Shown here in pieces: positions 16,707 through 24,456 of a stretch of DNA of 64,000 nucleotides. Below the pieces are notes generated by a model that had not been told where the DNA came from, searched no databases, and was given only the letters and a program-made list of their open reading frames with translations. Each line of letters opens with the position of its first letter. The first letter of the stretch is position 1. A program made the position numbers and the translations under genes. Source of the DNA: Kitasatospora mediocidica KCTC 9733 (GTDB lineage Bacteria; Actinomycetota; Actinomycetes; Streptomycetales; Streptomycetaceae); NCBI RefSeq assembly GCF_000744225.1, contig NZ_JQLN01000007.1, forward strand, positions 62,001-126,000. The letters are read 5' to 3'.

Positions 16707-17556
16707 CGACCCATTGGCCAACATGGTTGGCCAGGGAATGCAGGTCAGGAGCAATCCTGACCTGCATTTTGCGTTGCGCGTGATTGTACCGGCAGCGCAG
16801 GCCGAGAGCGGCGTAGGTCTGCCGCTTGGTCTCGGGGTTCGCGTCACGCAGGACGTCGACCATGCTGCCGGCCTGGGTGACAAGGTCGACGATCTGCTGT
16901 TCGGTCAGGCCCTGGGGGCGGCGGGTGCCGGTGACGGAGCGGAGGCGGGCTTCGGCCCGGGTGCGCTGGGCCTCGCTCTCGGCGATCCACCGGGTGATGA
17001 GGGCGGTCGCGCCGGGGTCGGCGGTGGCGAGGGCCTGGCGATAGCGGGCGAGTTCACGGTCGCAGGCGGCGATCTCGGCGCGGGCTTCGATCTCGGCCGA
17101 TTGATTGCCGGCCGGGGCACCGGTTCCCTGGGCGGCGTGGAGTCGCTGGATGGTGGCGGCGCGGTGGCCGGGGGCGAAGAGGACGGCGAGCCAGCGGTCG
17201 AGGGTGGGAATGACGTTCGCTTCCCGGAAGAGGACGTTGCGCGGGTGGGTGACCTTGTTGGCCAGCGCGTACTCCTCCGGGTAGCGGCAGCGGTAGTAGG
17301 CCTCCTCGTGGACCCAGTGGCTTCCCATCTTCCGATCGCACAGGACACAGGCGACCCGGCCACGCAGGAGATAGGGGTGGACGGAACGGACCCGATCGCG
17401 AGCGGAGTTGTGCCGACTGCGGGAGAACACGATCTGCTGGACCTTCTCGAAACCTTCACGGGCGAGCAGGGGCGGGTGGGCGATCCGGTCCGACCAGACC
17501 CACTTCTCCTCGGTCGTGGAGCGGCTCGTCACTGCCGGCCAGTGGCAGTGGTGCAA
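16648..17556 (-). pseudogene. Large serine recombinase/integrase, C-terminal remnant
   Basis: About 300 residues corresponding to the second half of a large serine recombinase. It starts near SRSTTEEKWVWSDRIAHPPL, where intact proteins enter the DNA-binding region. It contains the zinc ribbon RGRVACVLCDRKMG with YYRC, and a coiled-coil-like stretch (EIAACDRELARYRQALATAD). The catalytic Ser domain and most of the recombinase domain are missing, so it should be inactive. The last 17 residues (EGGLEPPRPIKGTSTSS) are read from the antisense strand of tRNA-Leu, indicating that the parent element used this tRNA as its attachment site. Confidence 0.75.
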
Positions 17557-17661
17557 CCCGGGCGACGGGTGAGGCGGTGTGACCTGCTCGTACAGGTGTG
17601 CGCAACCCTGTCGCCTGGGTTACGGTCTGTGCCAGTGTCAACGCTCTGCGGGGGGTACTCC

Positions 17662-18390
17662 ATGGCGATCGAGCTGCCTGGCGAGGTGGTGTCGATGCTC
17701 CAGTTCATCGGTGTGAATTGGCCGAATGTCAATGAGGACAAAGTCCGTGAGCTCGCCTCGCATGTGCGCGAGTTCGCGGACTGTGTGGACGGGACGCACC
17801 AGAAGGCCACCGGGACGGTCAGTGCGATGGCCGCCGACTACCAGGGTGGTTCCTACGAGGCGCTGGTGTCGAACTGGGCGCACCTGTCGTCCAGTCACAT
17901 GTCCGATCTGGTGGGCGCGTGTCACACCGTGGCGACGGCGTTGGACGCCGCCGCCGACGTGATCGTGGCGATGAAGATGCAGGCGGTCGCCGAACTGGCG
18001 GCGCTGGCGGTCACGTTCGTGGCCGACCAGGCCGCGGCAGTGGCCACGCTCGGCCTGGCCGAGGCCGGAATGGCACTGATCGTCGAGGGTGCCGAACAGA
18101 TCACCGACTATCTGGAGCAGCAGCTTGAGCAGTACGTCATCGGCCAGGTGATCGAGGCGGCGATCACTCCGCTTGTCGCGGTCGTCGCCAAGGCCGTGAA
18201 CGGACTGGCGTTCTCCGCGGTCGCCGGAATCCTGGGCGCCTCCGGCAGTGCGGACAGCGGAGGGACCGGCTTCAAGATCGACCCGGCCGCGCTGGAGGAC
18301 CACGCCGAGACCATGAACGGACACGCACAGGAAGTCGCCGGGCACGCCGAAGCGCTGCGCGGCAAGCTGGCGGGGGTGGACTTCACATGA
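17662..18390 (+). CDS. WXG100-like protein upstream of Rhs toxin
   Basis: A 242-residue protein. The first 100 residues are helical with the spacing of WXG100/ESX-type proteins (NWPNVNEDKVRELASHVREF, then YEALVSNWAHL). Residues 110-190 are hydrophobic and Ala/Gly-rich (LAALAVTFVADQAAAVATLG, VVAKAVNGLAFSAVAGILGA), and the last 40 form another helix. ATG 17662 follows a G-tract ribosome site. Its stop overlaps the start of the Rhs gene as ATGA. By context it is likely an export partner or N-terminal delivery module of the toxin; this is inferred. Confidence 0.78.
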   Translation: MAIELPGEVVSMLQFIGVNWPNVNEDKVRELASHVREFADCVDGTHQKATGTVSAMAADYQGGSYEALVSNWAHLSSSHMSDLVGACHTVATALDAAADVIVAMKMQAVAELAALAVTFVADQAAAVATLGLAEAGMALIVEGAEQITDYLEQQLEQYVIGQVIEAAITPLVAVVAKAVNGLAFSAVAGILGASGSADSGGTGFKIDPAALEDHAETMNGHAQEVAGHAEALRGKLAGVDFT

Positions 18391-21300
18391 GCAACCAGAT
18401 CGTCAAAGCGCTCGAGGACGGCGCCAAGAAGCTCGGCAAGGCCCTCGCTGAGGATGCCGGCAAGACGGTCAAGGACTTCTACCACTCGGCGTCGTCGAAA
18501 TTGAAGACGGTGGCCAAGCGGACAGCCGAGACCGATGCCGAACACGAAGCCGCTCTGAAGAAGATCCTCGACGATGGCAAGCACGACGAACCGCACGGGC
18601 CCCACCTGGCCGGCGGCGCGCGCGGCCGAGGCGAAGGGGAGCAGCCCCTGGGCCGGGGTGGCAGGAGCGGACAGGCCGTCGACGGCAACGGTGGGTGCAA
18701 GACCGCCGGTGACCCGGTCGACGTGGTGTCCGGCCAGGTGCTCACCACCGAGATCGACCTGGTCCTCGCCGGTCTGCTGCCGGTCATTCTCCGGCGCTCC
18801 TACGCTTCTGGGTACATCGGCGGCCGGCTGCACGGGCAGGGCTGGTCCTCCACCCTCGACCAGCGGATCGAGATCGATGCCGACGGTATCCACTTCGCGG
18901 GCGATGACGCCCAGATCCTGCACTACCCCCACCCCGGGCAGCCCGGGCTGGCGGTCCTGCCGTCGGCCGGGGCCCGTTGGCCACTGACCTGGGACCAGCA
19001 CAGCGGAGACTTCCGCATCGAAGATCCGGACCGTGGCTGGACGCGCCACTTCACGGGCGCCGGCGCCGGCGCCGGCGCCGGCGCGTACCGGATCGGGGAG
19101 ACCCGCTCGATCTCGGCGCTGTCCGACCGCAATGATCACCGGATCACCTTCCAGCGCGACGACCGCGGCCTGCCGACCGAGGTCGCCCACACCGGCGGGT
19201 ACCGGGTCGCCGTTGACACCGTCGTGACCCCACAGGGGCCGCGGGTCGAGCAGCTGCGAATACCCGGCAGCGACGACATCACGGTCGTCGCCTACCAGTA
19301 CTACCCGGACGGTCGACTGGCCGGCGTCGTCAACTCCTCCGGTCTGCCCTACGTCTACGAGTACGACGACGCCGGCCGGATGACCGCGTGGATCGACCGC
19401 AACGGCCAGAGCTACGAGTACGCCTACGACGACCAGGGCCGGGCTGTGACGGGCACCGGGCAGAATCGTTTCCTCAACGCTTCCTTCCGCTACGACACGG
19501 ACCGGCGGGTCACCACCTCCACCGACAGTCTCGGGCACACCACCGAATACCACTGGGACGCACACCACCGCGTCACGCAGATCGTCGACCCCCTCGGCTG
19601 CAGCACGACGACCAGCTACGACGCGCAGGGCCGCATCACCGCCCGCACCGACGAGATCGGCCGCACCACCCGCTTCGACCTCGACGAGAACGGCGACCTG
19701 GCCCGCATCACCGAGCCGGACGGAAGCACCACCACCCTCACCTACACCGCTCTGCGGCAACTGGCTTCCGTGACGCAAGCGGGCGTTCTCACCTCCGCGT
19801 TCACCTACGACGAGACGGGCAACCTCCTCACGGCGACCGACGCGGCCGGTGCCACAACCGTCAAGCAGTACGACGGCCAGGGGCGACCGGTGTCCGTCAC
19901 CGACCCGCTCGGACACACCCAGCGCATCGAGACCAACCCGGCGGGCCTGATCACCACCGTCACCGACGCGCTCGGCCGCACCGTTCACGCGACGTATGAC
20001 GCCTTCGGCCGCATCGCCAGCTCCACCGACGTGCTCGGCGCCACCACCCGCGTGGTGCGACGGATCGAGGGGGAGGTCACCGAGCGAATACATCCCGACG
20101 GCACCCGCGAGACGTGGACCCACGACCCCGAGGGCAACGTCACCCAGACGTGCGACCAGGCAGGCGCGATCACCCAGTTCCGGATCGGGCCCTTCGGGCA
20201 GCCCGCCAGCCGGGTCCTGCCGGACGGAGAGGAACAGCACTTCGAGTACGACACCGAGCTGCAGCTCCTCGCCGTCACCACCAACGGCCTGGTCTGGCGC
20301 TACCGCTACGACGAGGCCGGACACCTGGTCGGTGAGAGCGACTTCAACGGCCGCACCCTGACCTACCGTCTGGACGGCGCCGACCAGTTGCTCCAGACGA
20401 TCGACTCCGCCGGCCGCACCACCGCCTTCGACTACAACCAGGCCGGTCAGATCACCGAGCGCCGCAACCACGACGGCTCGACGACCCGCCTCGGGTACGA
20501 CGACCGCGGGCGCCTGACCGCGATCACCAACAGTGCCGGCAGCACACTGCGGTACACCCACGATGCCACCGGCCACGTCCTGAGCGAGAGCGTGGACGGG
20601 CGGACGACCACCTACACCTACGACCTCCTGGGACGACGCACCGCCCGCACCACACCCACCGGCCTCACCTCAACCTGGACATGGAACGCCACCGGCCAAC
20701 CGGCCGCCCTGACCAGCCCGCTGGCCTCCCTGTCCTTCGCCCACGACCAGAGCGGGCGCGAAACGACCTGCTACATCGGCACCGGCGCGGCCCTGACCCA
20801 GACCTGGGACGCCTGCGACCGCCTCAGCGCCCAATCCATCTGGGCTCGCGGCCACGCACGGGACCCCGACACCTTCACCAACACACAAGAACGCACCTAC
20901 ACCTACCGCTCGGACGGCATGCCGCAAACCGTCACCGACCGGCTCCGGGGACGGCGCGACTTCACCCTGACACCAGCCGGCCGCGTCACCCGCGTCAGCG
21001 CGCAGACGTGGAGCGAGACCTACGCCTACGACCCGCTCGGCAACATCACCCACGCCCAGGACACCCGCCGGCCCGACAGTGCCACCGCGGGCGAGCGCAC
21101 CCACACCGGATCACTGCTGCACACCGCCGGACGTACCTCGTACGCGTACGACGACCAGCAACGACTGGTACGCCGCGTCACGCGAACCCTCTCCGGGCAA
21201 CGCCACGAGTGGCGATACACCTGGAACGCCGAGGACCAGCTGACGCGGGTCGACACCCCGAGCCGCGGCAGCTGGGCCTACACCTACGACCCGCTCGGTC

Positions 21301-22274
21301 GCCGCACCAGCAAACGGCGCCTTGACCAGGCCGGCGGTGAAGGCGCGGACGAGACGACCTTCTTCACCTGGGACGGTGTCCAGCTCACCGAGCAGTACAC
21401 CGCCGGTGCCGGCGGCACCGGGCACACCCTCACCTGGGACTGGGAACCCGGCACCTGGCGGCCCGTCGGCCAGAGCGAGCGCTCGTGGCATTCGACCGCC
21501 GAGGTCGACAGGCGGTTCTTCGCCATCGTGACCGATCTCGTCGACGCCCCCAGCGAACTGGTCACCGACGACGGCCACATCGTGTGGGCCGCCGACGCCG
21601 ACCTCTGGGGACGGGAGCTGCGCCGGCCCGATGCGCAGGCGGGCACGCCGACCTGCCCCTTGGGCCGGCCGGGCCAGTACCACGACGACGAGTCCGGTCT
21701 CCAGTACAACTACTTCCGGTACTACGACCCGGCCACCGGTCGCTACTTGAGCTGCGACCCTTACGGCCTTGACGCCGGCCCCAACCCGCACAGCTACGTG
21801 CCCAACCCGCTCTTCTGGATCGACCCGCTGGGTCTTGCACCCAAGCGGCAACCGGTCGGCTGGGGCGGCTCCCACTACAGCCTGCGGCCGAGCAACTGGA
21901 CCGACGGCAGCGACAACAACAGCTACGAACGCAACCACATGCCGGCGCGTGACGCGTACCTCAAGATCGCGGGTGCCAAGCTGGGCTACGGAGCCGGCCC
22001 GGCCATCCGGATGGACTACGACGACCACCGCAAGTTCATCAGCACCGGCTCCGGCGACGAGTCGATCGCCTGGCGGGCCAAGCAACGCAGCCTCATCCGG
22101 CAGGGCAAGTTCGACGTGGCGATGAAGATGGACATCGGCATGATCCGCAAGGCCCACGGCACCAAGTACGACGCCGCCATCAAGGAGATGACCGACCACA
22201 TGAAGGTGAACAAACCCTTCCAGAAGTACCTCTCCGACCATGGCTGGAAGATCCGCTACTGCCTCCTAGAATGA
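18387..22274 (+). CDS. Rhs/YD-repeat polymorphic toxin with C-terminal nuclease-like tip
   Basis: A 1,295-residue protein. After a basic helical lead, DPVDVVSGQVLTTEIDLVL (near 110-130) opens the DUF6531-type region. Many YD repeats follow (e.g. YEYDDAGRMTAWIDRNG). The Rhs core ends with YFRYYDPATGRYLSCDPYGL and the cleavage-type sequence NPLFWIDPLGLA near 1,150. The final 144 residues are the toxin tip: SYERNHMPARDAY and MDYDDHRKFISTG resemble HNH/Endo VII-fold nucleases with paired His (assignment tentative). No signal peptide is visible. The gene overlaps its neighbours on both sides by 4 bases. Confidence 0.88.
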   Translation: MSNQIVKALEDGAKKLGKALAEDAGKTVKDFYHSASSKLKTVAKRTAETDAEHEAALKKILDDGKHDEPHGPHLAGGARGRGEGEQPLGRGGRSGQAVDGNGGCKTAGDPVDVVSGQVLTTEIDLVLAGLLPVILRRSYASGYIGGRLHGQGWSSTLDQRIEIDADGIHFAGDDAQILHYPHPGQPGLAVLPSAGARWPLTWDQHSGDFRIEDPDRGWTRHFTGAGAGAGAGAYRIGETRSISALSDRNDHRITFQRDDRGLPTEVAHTGGYRVAVDTVVTPQGPRVEQLRIPGSDDITVVAYQYYPDGRLAGVVNSSGLPYVYEYDDAGRMTAWIDRNGQSYEYAYDDQGRAVTGTGQNRFLNASFRYDTDRRVTTSTDSLGHTTEYHWDAHHRVTQIVDPLGCSTTTSYDAQGRITARTDEIGRTTRFDLDENGDLARITEPDGSTTTLTYTALRQLASVTQAGVLTSAFTYDETGNLLTATDAAGATTVKQYDGQGRPVSVTDPLGHTQRIETNPAGLITTVTDALGRTVHATYDAFGRIASSTDVLGATTRVVRRIEGEVTERIHPDGTRETWTHDPEGNVTQTCDQAGAITQFRIGPFGQPASRVLPDGEEQHFEYDTELQLLAVTTNGLVWRYRYDEAGHLVGESDFNGRTLTYRLDGADQLLQTIDSAGRTTAFDYNQAGQITERRNHDGSTTRLGYDDRGRLTAITNSAGSTLRYTHDATGHVLSESVDGRTTTYTYDLLGRRTARTTPTGLTSTWTWNATGQPAALTSPLASLSFAHDQSGRETTCYIGTGAALTQTWDACDRLSAQSIWARGHARDPDTFTNTQERTYTYRSDGMPQTVTDRLRGRRDFTLTPAGRVTRVSAQTWSETYAYDPLGNITHAQDTRRPDSATAGERTHTGSLLHTAGRTSYAYDDQQRLVRRVTRTLSGQRHEWRYTWNAEDQLTRVDTPSRGSWAYTYDPLGRRTSKRRLDQAGGEGADETTFFTWDGVQLTEQYTAGAGGTGHTLTWDWEPGTWRPVGQSERSWHSTAEVDRRFFAIVTDLVDAPSELVTDDGHIVWAADADLWGRELRRPDAQAGTPTCPLGRPGQYHDDESGLQYNYFRYYDPATGRYLSCDPYGLDAGPNPHSYVPNPLFWIDPLGLAPKRQPVGWGGSHYSLRPSNWTDGSDNNSYERNHMPARDAYLKIAGAKLGYGAGPAIRMDYDDHRKFISTGSGDESIAWRAKQRSLIRQGKFDVAMKMDIGMIRKAHGTKYDAAIKEMTDHMKVNKPFQKYLSDHGWKIRYCLLE
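19055..19085 (+). repeat. In-frame GCCGGC microsatellite in the Rhs gene
   Basis: About five tandem copies of the 6-base unit gccggc encode Gly-Ala repeats (TGAGAGAGAGAY) just after the RGWTRHF segment. Unit gain or loss would keep the frame. Confidence 0.8.
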
Positions 22275-22780
22275 CGGCCATGGACATCGAACTGGACCCG
22301 CCGAACGGCATCACCGACTTCCCACTGGGCATGCCCGCGGCGGACGTCAAAGCGTCCGCCGCGGCACTCGGCCGCGTTGACGTCTCCAACGAGGGCTCCA
22401 CCGCGCGATTCCGCCCCATGAAGGTCCTCGCACTGCACCCCCAGTTCGAGATCGTCTTCCACATCAAGGACTCCAAGACGCTGCGCGCCGCGGAGGTGTG
22501 GATCCCGAGGGAGGGCCCGCAGGACATCACCGTCCGCTTCCGCGGGATCGACGTCTTCCGTACCCCCGCCCTGCAACTGGTCACGCAGCTCGAGGAACTG
22601 GGCCTGACAGTCCTGCACAACGAGCCCAACCACTGGGTGGTCCCCAAGCTCTCCCTGGGCCTGGGCCGCGTCGCCGGACACGACGTGCCCCTGGACAACG
22701 ACGGCGAGCCGCTGTACTTCCAGTCCATCCTCGTCGGCCCGACCGACTACTACGACTTCCTCCTCGACGAAGAGGACTGA
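22271..22780 (+). CDS. Putative immunity protein for the Rhs toxin
   Basis: A 169-residue acidic, soluble protein of unrecognised family. Segments such as LDPPNGITDFPLGMPAADVK and GPTDYYDFLLDEED suggest a compact alpha/beta protein with an acidic tail. The start overlaps the Rhs stop (ATGA); a second ATG lies at 22280. No signal peptide or membrane span. Position right after the toxin tip is the usual place of the cognate immunity gene, which is the only basis for the role given. Confidence 0.65.
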   Translation: MTAMDIELDPPNGITDFPLGMPAADVKASAAALGRVDVSNEGSTARFRPMKVLALHPQFEIVFHIKDSKTLRAAEVWIPREGPQDITVRFRGIDVFRTPALQLVTQLEELGLTVLHNEPNHWVVPKLSLGLGRVAGHDVPLDNDGEPLYFQSILVGPTDYYDFLLDEED

Positions 22781-22935
22781 CGGGTCCTCGCAGAACAGAG
22801 CCCGAACGGCCCGGGTCTGGTGCGGCAGAAGCCGGACCGGCGGCAGGAGTGAGGACGGCGGGACAGGCCAAGGAGCTGTCCGGTCGATCACGCAGTTCGC
22901 TGGGCTCCCCTTCTGCGAAGGGCTACGTGGTGGTG

Positions 22936-23100
22936 ATGGCTCGTGAGGCGGCCGTTGCGATGGTGCAGAGGGTCATGGACGCGGAGTACGCCGACGATGC
23001 CGAGGCCGACCCCGCACTGGAGGCGCTGGACAGGGCCCTCGGCTGCCGCCAGCCGCCACGACACTGGCACACTGACCTTGAGGCCACCGAACTTCGACCG
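22936..23100 (+). pseudogene. Remnant of an E9imm-like small immunity protein
   Basis: From ATG 22936 the frame reads MAREAAVAMVQRVMDAEYAD, then EADPALEALDRALGC. This resembles the first half of the short Streptomyces proteins often called E9imm peptide. After LGC the resemblance stops and the frame continues into unrelated sequence. I treat it as a broken second immunity gene behind the toxin. Recognition is from memory of the family, so it is tentative. Confidence 0.45.
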
Positions 23101-23209
23101 CGACTGAGAGCTCCCGATCATCGGGGAACACCCAGCTCCAGCTCCCCCAACACCCCCGACCGCCGTCGGCTCACGGTGCGTGTCCCCCTCGGACACTTCG
23201 TTACGCACA

Positions 23210-23415
23210 CAGAAGATGCGGGTCGCGACTCAACAGTCACGATCCGCTTCTTTGTTCGGCCTCGCCGTCACGCTTCACGAGCTCGGCGAGCCGGACGCGG
23301 CGACAGACGCGCTCGGGAGCCGCTGGAACTGCTTCGTGAGCACGGCGACCGCTCCGACCCTGACATCGGCCGGCTTGTCGAAGCCATGGAGGGCTACCGG
23401 GAGGACCTCGAGTAG
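23210..23415 (+). pseudogene. Frameshifted C-terminal remnant of a TPR protein
   Basis: One frame reads SASLFGLAVTLHELGEPDAA followed by TDALGS. A different frame then reads EPLELLREHGDRSDPDIGRL and VEAMEGYREDLE, ending at TAG 23413-23415. The two parts join naturally at about 23311 if one base was lost in the run ctcgggagc. The result looks like the last repeats of a TPR-type regulatory protein. There is no start and the N-terminus is absent. Confidence 0.5.
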
Positions 23416-23424
23416 CCACTGGTC

Positions 23425-24363
23425 TCAGCCGGTCTCGGCGAGCTGGGTGTCCAGGGCCGCGCGGAGCCAGTCGTGGGCGGCGCCGAGCGTGGGGGGCTCG
23501 GCGGGGGTGGTGAGTTCGGCGGCGAGGGACCAGTAGCGGGCCATCACGGGGTCGGCGGTGCGGGTGAGTTGGTTGCTGAGCTGCCGGCGGAAGGCCGGGG
23601 TGTCGGGCTGGTCGAGGGAGTGGGCGTGGGCGGCGACGAAGCAGTCGAGGGCGGCGCCGTCGTGGGGGGCGCGCTGGGTGGTCAGGTCGTCGGCGGCGAG
23701 GTCGTAGGCCTCGCGGAGGCCGTCGTAGAGGACGTCGGGCCGCCCGGCGTCCGCGGGTCGGCGGGCGGCGACGAGGCAGGCGTCGCTGACGCCGGAGACC
23801 AGGTGGTGCAGCCGGGCGAAGGTGAGGACCTGCGCGGGGGTGGGGTCCGGAGGCGGTTGTGGTACGGCCGCGTCGACGATCGCGGTGGTCAGCCGGGCGG
23901 GCATCCGGGTGGGGAGGACGCGGCGCCAGAAGCGGGCGACGGTGCCGGTGTCGGGCGGGGTGGTCATGGCGCCGATCAGCCGTAGCCGTTCGGCGCGTTG
24001 GGCGGGGGTGGAGTCGTGGAGCACCCGGAGGGCGGCCTCGCGCCAGCGGAGGGCGGTGAGTTGGGTGCCGAGTTCGGTGAGCTGCCGGGCGACGGCGTCC
24101 TCCAGGGCGCTGTCGAGACCGCCGTCGACGGCCCCCTCGGGTTCGACGACCCGGCCGACGTCCGGTACCGACAGGTCCAGGGCGCGGAGGGAACGGATGA
24201 GTTGCAGCCGGTCGAGCGCCTCGGGGTGGTAGCGGCGGTGGCCGCCGCTGCTGCGGTCGGCCTCGGGCAGCAGGCCGCGGTCGGAGTAGAAGCGCACGGT
24301 CTTGACCGTGACGCCGACGAGTCGGGCGAGCTCGCCGATGCTGAGCAGGTCGTCCGGGACCAT
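23425..24363 (-). CDS. MerR family transcriptional regulator
   Basis: A 312-residue regulator. The N-terminal winged helix reads LLSIGELARLVGVTVKTVRF and YSDRGLLPEADRSSGGHRRY, the MerR signature, followed by a dimer helix. The remaining 200 residues form a large helical domain without the Cys ligands of metal sensors, so a small-molecule effector is likely. The ATG at 24363 has GGGAGG 8 bases upstream, and that site is part of the divergent operator. It faces the hydrolase gene at 24457 and probably controls it. Confidence 0.9.
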   Translation of the reverse strand: MVPDDLLSIGELARLVGVTVKTVRFYSDRGLLPEADRSSGGHRRYHPEALDRLQLIRSLRALDLSVPDVGRVVEPEGAVDGGLDSALEDAVARQLTELGTQLTALRWREAALRVLHDSTPAQRAERLRLIGAMTTPPDTGTVARFWRRVLPTRMPARLTTAIVDAAVPQPPPDPTPAQVLTFARLHHLVSGVSDACLVAARRPADAGRPDVLYDGLREAYDLAADDLTTQRAPHDGAALDCFVAAHAHSLDQPDTPAFRRQLSNQLTRTADPVMARYWSLAAELTTPAEPPTLGAAHDWLRAALDTQLAETG

Positions 24364-24366
24364 GGC

Positions 24367-24397
24367 TTGAACCTCCCGCAGGGGGAGTTCCTACCGT
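24367..24397 (+). promoter_or_regulatory. MerR-type promoter/operator with 19-bp spacer
   Basis: TTGAAC (24367-24372) and TACCGT (24392-24397) are separated by 19 bp, the elongated spacing typical of MerR-activated promoters. The spacer holds a dyad, GAACCTCCC then GGGGAGTTC (24369-24390). It drives the plus-strand hydrolase gene. The left half of the dyad is also the ribosome site of the merR gene on the other strand, so binding could couple activation to autorepression. Confidence 0.7.
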
Positions 24398-24456
24398 ACC
24401 GGTCAGTGCGCGGACGGGTTGGGCCGTCCGCGCGGAGCGAGGCGTGGAGGATTCCC

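Noticed and set aside
18108..20576. An 822-codon open frame antisense to the Rhs gene
   Set aside because: It mirrors the repeats and high GC3 of the Rhs gene. It has no recognisable domain, while the plus strand shows clear YD repeats.
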